Positions 29,088-38,503 of a stretch of DNA of 64,000 nt are shown piece after piece (the stretch's first letter is position 1; every line of letters begins with the position of its first letter). Position numbers and translations under genes: made by a program. The stretch comes from Streptomyces sp. ICBB 8177 (GTDB taxonomy: Bacteria > Actinomycetota > Actinomycetes > Streptomycetales > Streptomycetaceae): the NCBI RefSeq assembly GCF_003144095.1, contig NZ_NSKH01000003.1, positions 134,086 to 198,085 on the forward strand. The letters are read 5' to 3'. The notes under the pieces are model-generated. The model was not told where the DNA came from, searched no databases, and saw only the letters and a program-made list of their open reading frames with translations.

Positions 29088-32000
29088 TTACGACGACTCC
29101 GCCGCGCGGACCAGCGCGCTGGCCAGCAGAGCCAGGTCGGTCGGGCCGTTGCCCAGCTCGCGGGGGGTCCTGCGGGTCGGCGGATCACCCATCCGCTCCC
29201 ACTCGAGCGGCACGACCGTGGGCCGCAGCGTCGCCGTGCGCGGGATGCGGCCACTGACCCGGCCCGCCTGGAACGGCGTCACCCCGCCGTCCGGCCTGCG
29301 CAGGTAGCCCCGCCCCGGCACCGCCTCGTCCAGCCCGGCCGGGTCCTCGACGTGCACCAGCAGCGCGGCCGACTCCGGGTCCTCGGTGCGCAGCGCGATC
29401 CGCAGCCGCGACAGCTCGTCCGCCTCGGTGCCCGCGGTGCGCTCCGGGCGCCCGGTGGACAGCACCAGGTGGACCCCGAGCCGGGCACCCGCCCGGGCGG
29501 CCGCCTCCACCGCGCGGACCACGGAACCGGCCGCGGGCCGCCCCGGGCTGCCCAGCGCGGGCGCGGTCAGCGCGTCGAAGTCGTCGACCACCACGACCAG
29601 CCGGGGCAACTCCTCGCCCGCGCGGGTGCGCAGCTTCAGCGATCCCCGCGCGGCCTCCTGCGCCGCTTCCCGCGCCGAGGGCGAGCGGTCCGCCTCGGCG
29701 GCCGGCGCGGTGCGCTCGGGGGGCGTCGTGCCGGCCCGGGCGCGCGGGGCGGCCGACTGCGCGGCGAGCGCCCGCTCGGCCTGCCAACGGTCGAAGGACG
29801 TGCCGTCCAGCAACTCCTCGCGCCGCTTCAGCTCCGCCGCCAGGCCCTGCGCGAACTCCCGCATCCGGACCGGATCGCCGGCCGCCAGATGGGTGCCGAC
29901 CTGCGGCAGGTCGGTGCAGACCCGCAGGCCCTCGCCGCGCTCCGGGGCGCCGTCGACCAGCACCAGCTCCAGCCGCTCCGGGCGGGCGGAGGCCGCCAGC
30001 GCCGCCGCCACCGACCGCAGCAGCTCCGTCTTCCCCGAGCCGGGCGCCCCGCCGACCAGCAGATGGGGGCCCTCGGCGGCCAGGTCGACGGTGACCGGAC
30101 CCTCGGGACCGCTGCCCAGCGCGGCCCGCGGCGCGTCCGCCCCGGCACTCCAGCGCGCGGCGACCTTGGACGGCGTGGCGACCGCCAGGTCGAGCGCGTC
30201 CAGCAGGCGGGCCGTCGTGGGCAGCGCGGTACGCGTCGTACGCCCCGCGCGGTCGGTCTCGCGCAGCGGCGCCAGCGCCCGCGCGAACCGCTCGGCCCAG
30301 GCGGGCGAGACCGCGTCCACGGTGACGTGCGAGACCGCGTCCACCGCGCCGTGCGACGGGCCGCCGGGGGTGAGGCTCAGCGTGGTCGCCACCTCACCGT
30401 CCAGCCGGGCCGTCGCGCCGCACCGGGCGACCGGCTCCTGCGGCGGGGCGGCCAGGCACAGCACGTGCACCCCGGCGGCCGGACCGGCCTGCGTCAGCCG
30501 CGCCACGCTCTCCCGCAGCGCCGCGGAACCCGGATCGCCGTCCACCACGAGCAGGGTGAACGGTCCGCCTCGGCGGGCGGCGGCCTCGGCGACCGCGCTC
30601 TCGCCCGCCGCCGCCCAGCCGGGCCCCAGCGGCCCGTCCTCCAGCCGCCGGGCCAGCTCGGCCGTGCGCGCCTCGGCCTGGTCACGGTCGAAGGCGAGCA
30701 GCAGACGGCAGTCCTGGCCGTGCGCCGGACGCAGGTGGGGCAGCCAGGACAGCCACGCCCACTCCTCCACGCGCTGCTCGGCCGGGCGCCCGCGATCCGC
30801 GCTGAGCAGCACGACCTCCAGGGCGGTGGGGGAGTGCAGCGCGCACAGCTGCGCGACGACGGAGCGGGCCAGGCCGCTCAGCCTCGGGCGCGGGCCGGTC
30901 AGCGCCAGCGAGCCGGTACGGCGCAGGTCGACGGTGACCGGGACCGCGGGCAGGGTGCCGAGCGCGGTGGGCAGGTCGGCGGTGCCCAGCCGCACCGTCA
31001 GGGCCGCCGGGTGGTCCGGGCCCCGCTCCCACAGGCGCGGGCCCGGGCCGAGCGCGGTGACCAGGACGGTGGCCGGGTCGGGTGACCGCTCGCGCAGCGC
31101 GGCGGCCTCTGCGGCGAGCCGGTCGGCGTCCTCACGCCCCGATCCGGCGCGGGCGCCGCCCGGCCGCCCGGAGGCGATCCGCCGAGCCCAGGCCCCTATG
31201 GCACCGCCGCGCCCGCTGTCCTGGCCGGAGGCGGCGCCGTCGCGTCCCGTGCCGCCCGGGGCCGCGCAGGCCTGGCCCGGGGCGCTCCCGCGTCCGGCGA
31301 GCGTGACGGCGTCCCGGCTCGCCGACGTCAGCCGGTCCCGGGTGTCGGCCCGCCCGTCACCGCCGAACGCCCCGCCCGGAGCGGAGCCCACGACACCCGG
31401 CCCGAGGTGACCCGCGCCCGCCTCCGAAGGACCCGCGCCGCCCGGTCCTGTGCCGCCGGAAGTCCGCGGGGTCGTCGTGGCGCCCGGAGCGGACGGGGCG
31501 CCCGCCCTCAGCGGTCCGCGCGGCGCCGGGACGCGCCCCGCGCCGGAGCCGGGTGTCACCCGAAGGTGTCCCTCGGCGTCGGGCACCACGGGGGGCCCCG
31601 GGGGAGGCGGGGGCGTGCCGCCGTCGTACGCGGCCGACGGCTCCACCCGCAGCGTCGACTCTCCGGTGCGCAGCAGCGCTCCCGGGGCCAGCGGCACCGG
31701 ACGCGGTCCGACCGGGCGGCCGTCGAGGTACGTGCCGTTGGTCGAGCCCAGGTCGGCGACGAGGAAGCGGCCGTCCGCGTCGAGCGTCACGGCGCAGTGC
31801 AGCCGGGAGACGTCCGGGTCGTCCAGCGGCACGTCGGCGTCCGCGGACCGGCCGATCCGCACCTGGCCGCCCTGGAGCAGATGGACACCGCCCGCGTCGG
31901 GCCCGCCCACGACGAGCAGCCGGGCCGGGGCGGCGGGGGTGGGGTGCCCTGCGTGCAGCGGGCCCTCGTGACCCGGGTCGGCCGGGGCGTGCACGGAGAG

Positions 32001-32240
32001 GACGGCGCCGTCCACCAGCGGCGGCACGCCCAGCACGGAGGCCTTGGGGTCGAGCCGCCGGGTGCCCGCGTAGAGCACCACGGAGGAGCCGGAACCGGAC
32101 GAGCGCGCCGGCTGCCCGGATCCGGCGCTCGCCGCGAGCGCGCCCGCCACCGCGCCGAGGGCCGTGCCGGCGGGGGCGGTCACCAGCACGTCGCGGGCGC
32201 GAGCACCGCGCGGCCCCAGGACGGTCAGCCGGATCTGCAT
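29088..32240 (-). CDS. FHA domain-containing FtsK/SpoIIIE-type ATPase
   Basis: A 1050-aa protein. Residues ~1-85 resemble a ubiquitin-like YukD/EccD-type fold. Residues ~105-205 are a forkhead-associated domain with GRSADADVPLDDPDVSR and LGSTNGTYLDGRPV, which binds phosphothreonine. A Pro/Gly-rich linker of ~150 residues leads to the FtsK/SpoIIIE-like region with Walker A GGAPGSGKTELLRS (K737) and Walker B-like RLVVVVDDFDALTAP. The ATG at 32240 follows AAGGGA. Two Ser/Thr kinase genes lie immediately beyond, so it is a plausible kinase substrate. It resembles EccC motors, but no other type VII secretion genes are near. Confidence 0.85.
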   Translation of the reverse strand: MQIRLTVLGPRGARARDVLVTAPAGTALGAVAGALAASAGSGQPARSSGSGSSVVLYAGTRRLDPKASVLGVPPLVDGAVLSVHAPADPGHEGPLHAGHPTPAAPARLLVVGGPDAGGVHLLQGGQVRIGRSADADVPLDDPDVSRLHCAVTLDADGRFLVADLGSTNGTYLDGRPVGPRPVPLAPGALLRTGESTLRVEPSAAYDGGTPPPPPGPPVVPDAEGHLRVTPGSGAGRVPAPRGPLRAGAPSAPGATTTPRTSGGTGPGGAGPSEAGAGHLGPGVVGSAPGGAFGGDGRADTRDRLTSASRDAVTLAGRGSAPGQACAAPGGTGRDGAASGQDSGRGGAIGAWARRIASGRPGGARAGSGREDADRLAAEAAALRERSPDPATVLVTALGPGPRLWERGPDHPAALTVRLGTADLPTALGTLPAVPVTVDLRRTGSLALTGPRPRLSGLARSVVAQLCALHSPTALEVVLLSADRGRPAEQRVEEWAWLSWLPHLRPAHGQDCRLLLAFDRDQAEARTAELARRLEDGPLGPGWAAAGESAVAEAAARRGGPFTLLVVDGDPGSAALRESVARLTQAGPAAGVHVLCLAAPPQEPVARCGATARLDGEVATTLSLTPGGPSHGAVDAVSHVTVDAVSPAWAERFARALAPLRETDRAGRTTRTALPTTARLLDALDLAVATPSKVAARWSAGADAPRAALGSGPEGPVTVDLAAEGPHLLVGGAPGSGKTELLRSVAAALAASARPERLELVLVDGAPERGEGLRVCTDLPQVGTHLAAGDPVRMREFAQGLAAELKRREELLDGTSFDRWQAERALAAQSAAPRARAGTTPPERTAPAAEADRSPSAREAAQEAARGSLKLRTRAGEELPRLVVVVDDFDALTAPALGSPGRPAAGSVVRAVEAAARAGARLGVHLVLSTGRPERTAGTEADELSRLRIALRTEDPESAALLVHVEDPAGLDEAVPGRGYLRRPDGGVTPFQAGRVSGRIPRTATLRPTVVPLEWERMGDPPTRRTPRELGNGPTDLALLASALVRAAESS

Positions 32241-32801
32241 CGTCGTCCGCGTCCCTTCACCAGGAAGCCCGGCGGGGGCGCTGTCTCCCCCACCGCGTCG
32301 TACGGAAGGCATCCTCCCACCCGCCACTGACACCCCGCCCTCGGCATCCCCCGCAACGATCTTGTCCGGTCACGGGTGGATCACCGGTGGACGAAGGACG
32401 GATCGCACACGGACCGCGGCCGGACGAATTCGGACGGAACGCGACGCGCCCCGGAGGCGGTCCGCGCAGCAGCCCGCGAGGCCGGCCCCGGAACGGCTCC
32501 CGACAGGGCGCGATACCGCCTGCGCCGACCGCGTCCGCCCGCCCGGGCAACCAATGCCGCCGCGATGACGTCCTCGATGCCAGCGGAGCCGGTTCCGGGC
32601 CGGCCCGCGACCCGCCGAGGGCGGAAGCGGACATCGGGGGACGGAAAGGGGAGCGGATCCGGAAGCGCGAGGGGAGCCGGTCGTCACGACCGCCGCCCGC
32701 CCGCACGACCGGACCCCGCGAGGCGTCCCGCACTACAGTGGGGCGGACGGGCCCGCACCGGCCCGGTGAACGTTGACCACCACGATCTGGGAGCGCATGA
32801 C
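32241..32801. other. 561-bp divergent region between the FHA/FtsK gene and the first kinase
   Basis: No recognisable gene. Both flanking genes are transcribed outward, so promoters for both should lie here. I could not identify convincing -35/-10 pairs. The half next to the kinase is very GC-rich and keeps open frames on both strands, as expected for this composition. Confidence 0.4.
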
Positions 32802-34526
32802 GTGCGGCCGGTAGGCAGCAAGTACTTGCTGGAGGAGCCGCTCGGGCGAGGAGCCACGGGCACCGTCTGGCGGGCCCGGGTACGCGAGGCCGCGGAGCCG
32901 GTCGAAGGCGTCGAGTCGCGGCCCGGCGAGGTCGTGGCGATCAAGGTCCTCAAGGAGGAGCTGGCCGGCGACCCGGACGTGGTGATGCGCTTCCTGCGCG
33001 AGCGTTCCGTACTGCTGCGGCTCACCCACCCCAACATCGTGCGCACCCGCGACCTGGTCGTCGAGGGCGACCTGCTCGCACTGGTGATGGACCTGGTCGA
33101 CGGCCCGGATCTCCACCGCTATGTACGCGACAACGGCCCGTTCAGCCCGATGGGCGCCGCGCTGCTGACCGCGGGCATCGCCGACGCGCTGGCCGCCAGC
33201 CACGCGGACGGCGTCGTGCACCGCGACCTGAAGCCCGCCAACGTGCTGCTGGCGACCAACGCCGACGGCTCCGAGATGCACCCGATGCTCACCGACTTCG
33301 GCATCGCGCGCCTCGCGGACTCGCCCGGCGTCACCCGAACGCACGAATTCGTCGGCACGCCCGCCTACGTCGCCCCGGAGTCCGCCGAGGGACGGCCGCA
33401 AACCTCGGCCGTCGACGTCTACGGCGCGGGCATCCTGCTGTACGAGCTGGTCACCGGCCAGCCGCCGTTCCGCGGCGAGAGCGCCCTCGAAGTGCTCCAC
33501 CAGCACCTGAGCGCGCAACCGCGCCGCCCGTCCACCGTGCCCGAGCCGCTGTGGACGGTGATCGAGCGCTGCCTGCGCAAGAACCCCGAGGAGCGCCCCA
33601 GCGCGCTCAACCTGGCCCGCGCCCTGCGCGTCGTCGGCCACGGCGTCGGGGTGCACGCCACCCCGCAGGCCGCCGAGGCCGCCCTCGGCGTCGCCGCGCT
33701 GCTCGTCCCCGACCCCGATCCGGCCCGCGTGCCCGGCACCGGCACCGCGGCGGGCAACGGTCTCGGCGCGGGAGGCGGCTCCGGCGAGGCCGCCCCCACG
33801 CAGGTGCTGCCCGGCGGCAGCCGCGGCCCGCTGCCCGGCGGCTTCGGCCCCGCCGACCCGAACGCGGCCACCAGCGTGCTGCCCAGCACCGGTTCCGGCT
33901 CCGGCGGCGGTGACGACGCGGCGGGCGGCACCCGGGTCATGCCCCCGATGCCGGACGGCACCCCGCCGCAGCCGCAGGGCCCGCACCCGTGGGAGTCGCA
34001 GCTGAGCGCGGCCCGAAGCCGCAACGAGCAGACCGAGGTGCGCTACCTCGACCCCAGCGAGGACCCGCTGCGCCACCGCCCGCGCCGCAGGCCGGGGCAG
34101 GGCCAGCTGCCCCCCGACCTCGCCCGCCCCCAACAGCCGTACCCCCAGCAGCAGTACGGCGGACAGCAGCGGTACGCGGGAGCCCCGCAGCCCCAGCGGT
34201 ACGCGGAACCGCAGCCGCAGCGCTACGCGGAACCGCAGCGCCGCCCGGAGCGCGAGCCCGCGCCGCGCCGCGAGCCGAGGCCGCGCAGCCGCATGCGCAT
34301 CCCCGGTGCGGGCTGCCTCAAGGGCTGCCTGTTCATGGTCGCGATCATCGTGGTCATCGGCGTGCTGGTGTGGAACTTCACGCCGGTGCCGCAGTGGGTC
34401 GCGGACGGCCGCAGCTGGTGGCAGGCGAGCAGCGACTGGGTCCGCTCGGCCTGGCACTGGGTCTCCAGCCTCGGAAACTCCGCCGGCACCGTCCGGCGGT
34501 CCGTGCCCACGAACTACGGGCAGTAG
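32802..34526 (+). CDS. pkaB: Serine/threonine protein kinase, PkaB-like
   Basis: A 574-aa Hanks-type kinase. Domain landmarks: glycine loop LGRGATGTVWRA, VAIKVLKEEL (Lys), catalytic loop HRDLKPANVLL, DFGIARLAD, and APE motif GTPAYVAPES. The kinase domain covers ~8-270. It is followed by a ~220-residue Pro/Gly/Gln-rich tail with QRYAEPQ-type repeats, one transmembrane helix (GCLFMVAIIVVIGVLVW) and a short Trp-rich external end. The start is GTG at 32802, with GGGAG 8 nt upstream. The prfB-adjacent pair of kinases is the arrangement of pkaB and pkaA in S. coelicolor. A 19-bp tandem duplication begins right after its stop codon. Confidence 0.88.
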   Translation: MRPVGSKYLLEEPLGRGATGTVWRARVREAAEPVEGVESRPGEVVAIKVLKEELAGDPDVVMRFLRERSVLLRLTHPNIVRTRDLVVEGDLLALVMDLVDGPDLHRYVRDNGPFSPMGAALLTAGIADALAASHADGVVHRDLKPANVLLATNADGSEMHPMLTDFGIARLADSPGVTRTHEFVGTPAYVAPESAEGRPQTSAVDVYGAGILLYELVTGQPPFRGESALEVLHQHLSAQPRRPSTVPEPLWTVIERCLRKNPEERPSALNLARALRVVGHGVGVHATPQAAEAALGVAALLVPDPDPARVPGTGTAAGNGLGAGGGSGEAAPTQVLPGGSRGPLPGGFGPADPNAATSVLPSTGSGSGGGDDAAGGTRVMPPMPDGTPPQPQGPHPWESQLSAARSRNEQTEVRYLDPSEDPLRHRPRRRPGQGQLPPDLARPQQPYPQQQYGGQQRYAGAPQPQRYAEPQPQRYAEPQRRPEREPAPRREPRPRSRMRIPGAGCLKGCLFMVAIIVVIGVLVWNFTPVPQWVADGRSWWQASSDWVRSAWHWVSSLGNSAGTVRRSVPTNYGQ

Positions 34527-34531
34527 GGCGG

Positions 34532-34569
34532 CGGTCAGCGCTCCGGCGGGCGGTCAGCGCTCCGGCGGG
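34532..34569. repeat. Exact 19-bp tandem duplication after pkaB
   Basis: CGGTCAGCGCTCCGGCGGG occurs at 34532-34550 and, without a gap, at 34551-34569, 5 bp after the pkaB stop codon. The second copy overlaps the left arm of the following hairpin, so the duplication may have created or reshaped the terminator. Confidence 0.9.
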
Positions 34570-34588
34570 GGTCAACTGCCCCGCCGGA
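34561..34588 (+). terminator. Hairpin between pkaB and pkaA
   Basis: A 10-bp perfect stem (34561-34570 with 34579-34588) and 8-nt loop, 35 bp after the pkaB stop. Confidence 0.6.
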
Positions 34589-34763
34589 GACGCTCACTGA
34601 GGTGATTTGTCGACTTCCTGAGGGTGATTTCCCGCGCAGAAGCCGCACTCACCACCCTCCGGTGCCCCCAACACCCCCTCCTCCGCGTAGCTTTGTCGCC
34701 AACGCATTCGCCGCGGCGGACCGTCGTACGACATCCGCGGGCGTGGGACGAGTCGGAGCAGCC

Positions 34764-36938
34764 TTGGCACGGAAGATCGGCAGCCGGTACACCGCCCAGC
34801 AGGTCCTCGGGCGGGGATCCGCCGGAACGGTATGGCTGGGCGAGGGACCCGAAGGTCCGGTCGCCATCAAGCTGCTGCGCGAGGACCTCGCCTCCGACCA
34901 GGACCTGGTCGGCCGCTTCGTGCAGGAACGCACCGCGCTGCTCTCCCTCGACCACCCCCGCATCGTCGGCATCCGCGACCTGGTCGTCGACGGCACCGAC
35001 CTCGCCCTGGTGATGGACCTGGTGCGCGGCTCCGACCTGCGCTCCCGGCTCGAACGCGACCGCCGCCTCGCCCCCGAGACCGCGGTCGCCATCACCGCCG
35101 ACGTCGCCGACGCGCTGGCCGCCGCGCACGCCGCGGGCGTCGTCCACCGCGACGTCAAGCCGGAGAACGTGCTGCTGGACGCCGCCGCCCCCACCGGCCC
35201 CGGCGGCGCCCCGCCCGCGCTGCTCACCGACTTCGGCATCGCCCGCCTCGTGGACGCCCCGCGCCGCACCCGCGCCACCCGCATCATCGGCACGCCCGAC
35301 TACCTGGCCCCCGAGATCATCGAGGGCCTGCCGCCGCGCGCCAGCGTCGACATCTACGCGCTCGCCACCGTGCTGTACGAACTGCTGGCCGGCTTCGCGC
35401 CGTTCGGCGGCGGCCACCCCGGCGCCGTGCTGCGGCGGCACGTCACCGAGACCGTCACCCCGCTGCCCGGCGTCCCGGAACCGCTGTGGCAGATCCTCGC
35501 CCAGTGCCTGGCCAAGGCGCCCGCCTCCCGGCTGACCGCGGGCGAACTCGGCGACCGGCTGCGCGGAACGCTGCCCCTGCTGGCCGGGGCGCCGCCGATC
35601 GAGGTCGCCGCACCGGACGGCCGCGGCGAGGAGGCCCGGGACGCGTACGACGACGAGGACGAGGCGGGGGAGGCGGCGCACGGCGAACGGCCGGAGGGCG
35701 TCCGGCGCGGCGCCGTGCCGCTGGTGCGCGGCGCGGCCCCCGACTCCAGCCGCGACACCCACACCAGCATCAAGCTGCCGACCGCCGAGGAACTGGCCGC
35801 GGGCCCGCCCGGCGCCCGCCGCGATCCGTACGACCGCGGCAACCACGGCCACAAGCACCGCGCGGTGCCCGTCGCGGTGCGGCGGCGCAGACTGAAGCTG
35901 GCCGCCGCGGCCGCCGCCACCGTGGTCGCGGCGGGGCTCGGCGGCTGGGCGCTGGCCTCCGGGGGCGACGGCGGCAAGCACCACGCGCGCCAGGACGACG
36001 CCCCCGGTTCCGGCACCCAGGGCCACGCGATCCCCACCGCGCCCACCGGTACCGCGGCCTCCCCGCAGGGCGGCACCGGGGCACCGGTCGCGTTGCCGCG
36101 CTGGTCGGCGTTCCACGACCTGCCGAGGGCGGGCGTCCCCCTCACCGGCGGCCCCCGCGCGCTCGACCTCGCCGGGACCACCTACGTCTTCGCCCGCGGC
36201 ACCGACCAGAACATCTGGTACCTGACCAGGGACGACGCGACCGGCCGCTACGGCTCGTGGCAGCGGCTGACCGGCATACACGTCGCCGACGACCCGGCCG
36301 TGGTGTCCGCCTCCCCCGGCACGCTCGACCTGTTCGCGCTCGGCACCGACGGACTGCTGTACCGCAGGACCCTGGGCACCACGGGCGGCGGCTGGAGCGA
36401 GTGGTTCCAGGTGGACGAGCGCACCCGGTTCGACGCCGCCCCCGCCGCCGCCTCCAGCGAACCCGGCCGCATCGACCTCGTCGGCCGCACCGGCGGCGAC
36501 CTGGTCACCGCTTCCCTGGTGGACGGCCGCTGGAACGCCTGGGCGGTCGTCCCCACCCCCGGCCAGATCACCGGCGCCCCCGGCCTGGTCTCCCGCCGCG
36601 GCGGCACGCTGGACGCGTTCGTGGTCCGCAAGGCGGACGGCGCCGTGCTGAGCCTGCCGTACGCGGACGGGGCGTGGCGCCCCACGCAGGTCGTCCAGGG
36701 CATGCCCGCCTCCGGCCGGGTCGAGCCGGTCACGCTCGCCGGGCACACCTGCCTGCTGGCTCCCGCCCCGGGCGGATCGCTGGCCCAGGCGGTCAGTTCA
36801 CCGGCGGGCGTGTGGGCCGTGCAGCCGCTGCGTGAGCGCACCTCGTCGGGCGTGGCCCTGACCGCCTCAGGCGGCACCGCGGACGCGTGGGTGACCACCG
36901 CGGACGGCGGCCTGGCGTGGGCCTCGGGACGGCTGTAG
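34764..36938 (+). CDS. pkaA: Serine/threonine protein kinase with extracellular propeller-like domain, PkaA-like
   Basis: A 724-aa membrane kinase. The kinase domain (~8-265) has LGRGSAGTVWLGEG, VAIKLLREDL, HRDVKPENVLLD, DFGIARLVD and GTPDYLAPE. A charged juxtamembrane region precedes one transmembrane helix (~380-400). The ~300-residue external part has repeated blades with WSEW, W-x-x-W and Asp/Gly turns (e.g. GTDQNIWYLTRDD, GTDGLLYRR), like PLL-type or tectonin-like sugar-binding propellers. I chose TTG at 34764 because GGAG lies 5 nt upstream and the protein then begins LARKIGSRY, as I recall for PkaA. GTG at 34743 is the alternative. prfB follows in the same direction. Confidence 0.88.
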   Translation: MARKIGSRYTAQQVLGRGSAGTVWLGEGPEGPVAIKLLREDLASDQDLVGRFVQERTALLSLDHPRIVGIRDLVVDGTDLALVMDLVRGSDLRSRLERDRRLAPETAVAITADVADALAAAHAAGVVHRDVKPENVLLDAAAPTGPGGAPPALLTDFGIARLVDAPRRTRATRIIGTPDYLAPEIIEGLPPRASVDIYALATVLYELLAGFAPFGGGHPGAVLRRHVTETVTPLPGVPEPLWQILAQCLAKAPASRLTAGELGDRLRGTLPLLAGAPPIEVAAPDGRGEEARDAYDDEDEAGEAAHGERPEGVRRGAVPLVRGAAPDSSRDTHTSIKLPTAEELAAGPPGARRDPYDRGNHGHKHRAVPVAVRRRRLKLAAAAAATVVAAGLGGWALASGGDGGKHHARQDDAPGSGTQGHAIPTAPTGTAASPQGGTGAPVALPRWSAFHDLPRAGVPLTGGPRALDLAGTTYVFARGTDQNIWYLTRDDATGRYGSWQRLTGIHVADDPAVVSASPGTLDLFALGTDGLLYRRTLGTTGGGWSEWFQVDERTRFDAAPAAASSEPGRIDLVGRTGGDLVTASLVDGRWNAWAVVPTPGQITGAPGLVSRRGGTLDAFVVRKADGAVLSLPYADGAWRPTQVVQGMPASGRVEPVTLAGHTCLLAPAPGGSLAQAVSSPAGVWAVQPLRERTSSGVALTASGGTADAWVTTADGGLAWASGRL

Positions 36939-37058
36939 GGCGCTTCGCGCGGGGAACGGTGGCGGCCGGGCGGGGCGACGGCGGTGGCCGCGGCCGTGCG
37001 AGGGCGGCGGCCGGGGCCGGTGACCGCCCGCTGGGGGCCGCCTTCCGGGGCGAACCGG

Positions 37059-37064
37059 TACCCT
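37059..37064 (+). promoter_or_regulatory. -10 box for leaderless prfB mRNA
   Basis: TACCCT ends 7 nt before the GTG start at 37072. The predicted +1 is at 37071 +/- 1 and no Shine-Dalgarno is present between, so translation should begin at or next to the 5' end. Confidence 0.5.
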
Positions 37065-37071
37065 GAACCCC

Positions 37072-38178
37072 GTGGCAATCCTCGACGCATCCGAAGAGCT
37101 GAAGTCCCTCTCCTCCACCATGGAGTCCATCGAGGCCGTTCTCGACCTCGACAAGATGAGGGCCGACATCGCCGTGCTCGAGGAGCAGGCCGCGGCCCCC
37201 TCGCTGTGGGACGACCCCGAAAGCGCCCAGAAGATCACCAGCCGCCTGTCCTACCTCCAGGGCGAGCTGCGCAAGACCGAGGCGCTGCGCGGTCGGATCG
37301 ACGACCTCGAGGTCCTCTTCGAGCTGGCCGAGGCGGAGGACGACGCCGACACCCGCGCCGAGGCCGAGGCGGAGCTTTCCGCCGTGCGCAAGGCGGTCGA
37401 CGAGATGGAGGTGCGGACCCTCCTGTCCGGCGAGTACGACGCCCGTGAGGCGCTGGTCAACATCCGCGCCGAGGCGGGCGGGGTGGACGCCGCCGACTTC
37501 GCCGAGCAGCTCCAGCGGATGTACCTGCGCTGGGCCGAGCGCCACGGCTACCCGACCGAGGTCCTCGACACCTCGTATGCGGAAGAGGCCGGCATCAAGT
37601 CGACCACCTTCGCGGTCAAGGCCCCGTACTCCTACGGCACGCTCTCCGTCGAGCAGGGCACCCACCGCCTGGTGCGCATCTCGCCCTTCGACAACCAGGG
37701 CCGCCGCCAGACGTCGTTCGCCGGCGTCGAGGTGCTGCCGGTGGTGGAGCAGAGCGACCATGTCGAGATCGACGAGTCCGAGCTGCGCGTCGACGTCTAC
37801 CGTTCCTCCGGCCCCGGCGGCCAGGGCGTCAACACCACCGACTCCGCGGTCCGCATCACCCACCTGCCGACCGGCATCGTCGTCTCCTGCCAGAACGAGC
37901 GCTCCCAGATCCAGAACCGCGCCTCGGCGATGAACGTCCTGCAGGCCAAGCTGCTGGAACGGCGCCGCCAGGAGGAGCAGGCCAAGATGGACGCCCTCAA
38001 GGGCGACGGCGGCAACTCCTGGGGCAACCAGATGCGTTCGTACGTGCTGCACCCGTACCAGATGGTCAAGGACCTGCGCACCGAGTTCGAGGTCGGCAAC
38101 CCGCAGGCGGTGCTGGACGGCGAGATCGACGGCTTCCTGGAGGCGGGCATCCGCTGGCGCAAGCAGCAGGAGAAGTAG
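37072..38178 (+). CDS. prfB: Peptide chain release factor 2
   Basis: A 368-aa class I release factor recognising UGA and UAA. It carries the codon-recognition tripeptide SPF in RISPFDNQG and the peptidyl-hydrolysis motif GGQ in [17 protein letters not shown]. The coding sequence is continuous, so the programmed +1 frameshift of many bacterial prfB genes is absent, as expected for actinobacteria. It starts with GTG (VAILDASEE) at 37072 and has no ribosome site. It lies downstream of the two kinase genes. In other Streptomyces ftsE follows closely; here a ~14-kb accessory block intervenes. Confidence 0.97.
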   Translation: MAILDASEELKSLSSTMESIEAVLDLDKMRADIAVLEEQAAAPSLWDDPESAQKITSRLSYLQGELRKTEALRGRIDDLEVLFELAEAEDDADTRAEAEAELSAVRKAVDEMEVRTLLSGEYDAREALVNIRAEAGGVDAADFAEQLQRMYLRWAERHGYPTEVLDTSYAEEAGIKSTTFAVKAPYSYGTLSVEQGTHRLVRISPFDNQGRRQTSFAGVEVLPVVEQSDHVEIDESELRVDVYRSSGPGGQGVNTTDSAVRITHLPTGIVVSCQNERSQIQNRASAMNVLQAKLLERRRQEEQAKMDALKGDGGNSWGNQMRSYVLHPYQMVKDLRTEFEVGNPQAVLDGEIDGFLEAGIRWRKQQEK

Positions 38179-38503
38179 TCCGGCTCACGGCTCACGCCTT
38201 ACACGCGACGGTCTTCCGCACGAACAACTCGTGCCGTTTGTGCGGAAGTTGGAGTTCTTTATCACAGCCGTATACCCAACTGCCCGGCAAACGTTGTCAA
38301 TTTCGGGCATCACGCGCCGAACGACCTTGACGGTGCCGTGGAAAATGGGAAGGCTGGCGCGCGGCAAGCGTATGGCGGGGCGCGGGCGAACGGGGGCGGG
38401 GGGACCGAAGACGGTCCCCGGGTTCGAAGCGCCCCGAGATGTCGCCGCTTCGGTCATAGCTGCCCCGTATTCGATGTGATCAGCTACTGGGGGTAGTTGG
38501 CGA
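38179..38503 (+). other. 325-bp intergenic region before the wall-protein gene
   Basis: Begins with the prfB terminator-like hairpin and then turns notably AT-richer (about 38250-38350), marking the left edge of the accessory block. A TTGACG near 38328 may be a -35 but no clear -10 was found. Small frames inside it have no supporting features. Confidence 0.4.
38213..38248 (+). terminator. Hairpin downstream of prfB
   Basis: A 13-bp stem (38213-38225 with 38236-38248; one G-U pair) and 10-nt loop, 35 bp after the prfB stop, followed within 10 nt by TTCTTT. Confidence 0.65.

Noticed and set aside
37072-38178. Programmed frameshift in prfB
   Set aside because: The RF2 frame is uninterrupted from GTG to stop; no internal UGA with a slippery context exists.
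38231-38479. A small frame between prfB and the wall-protein gene
   Set aside because: Starts inside the prfB terminator hairpin, lacks a ribosome site and has no recognisable sequence.
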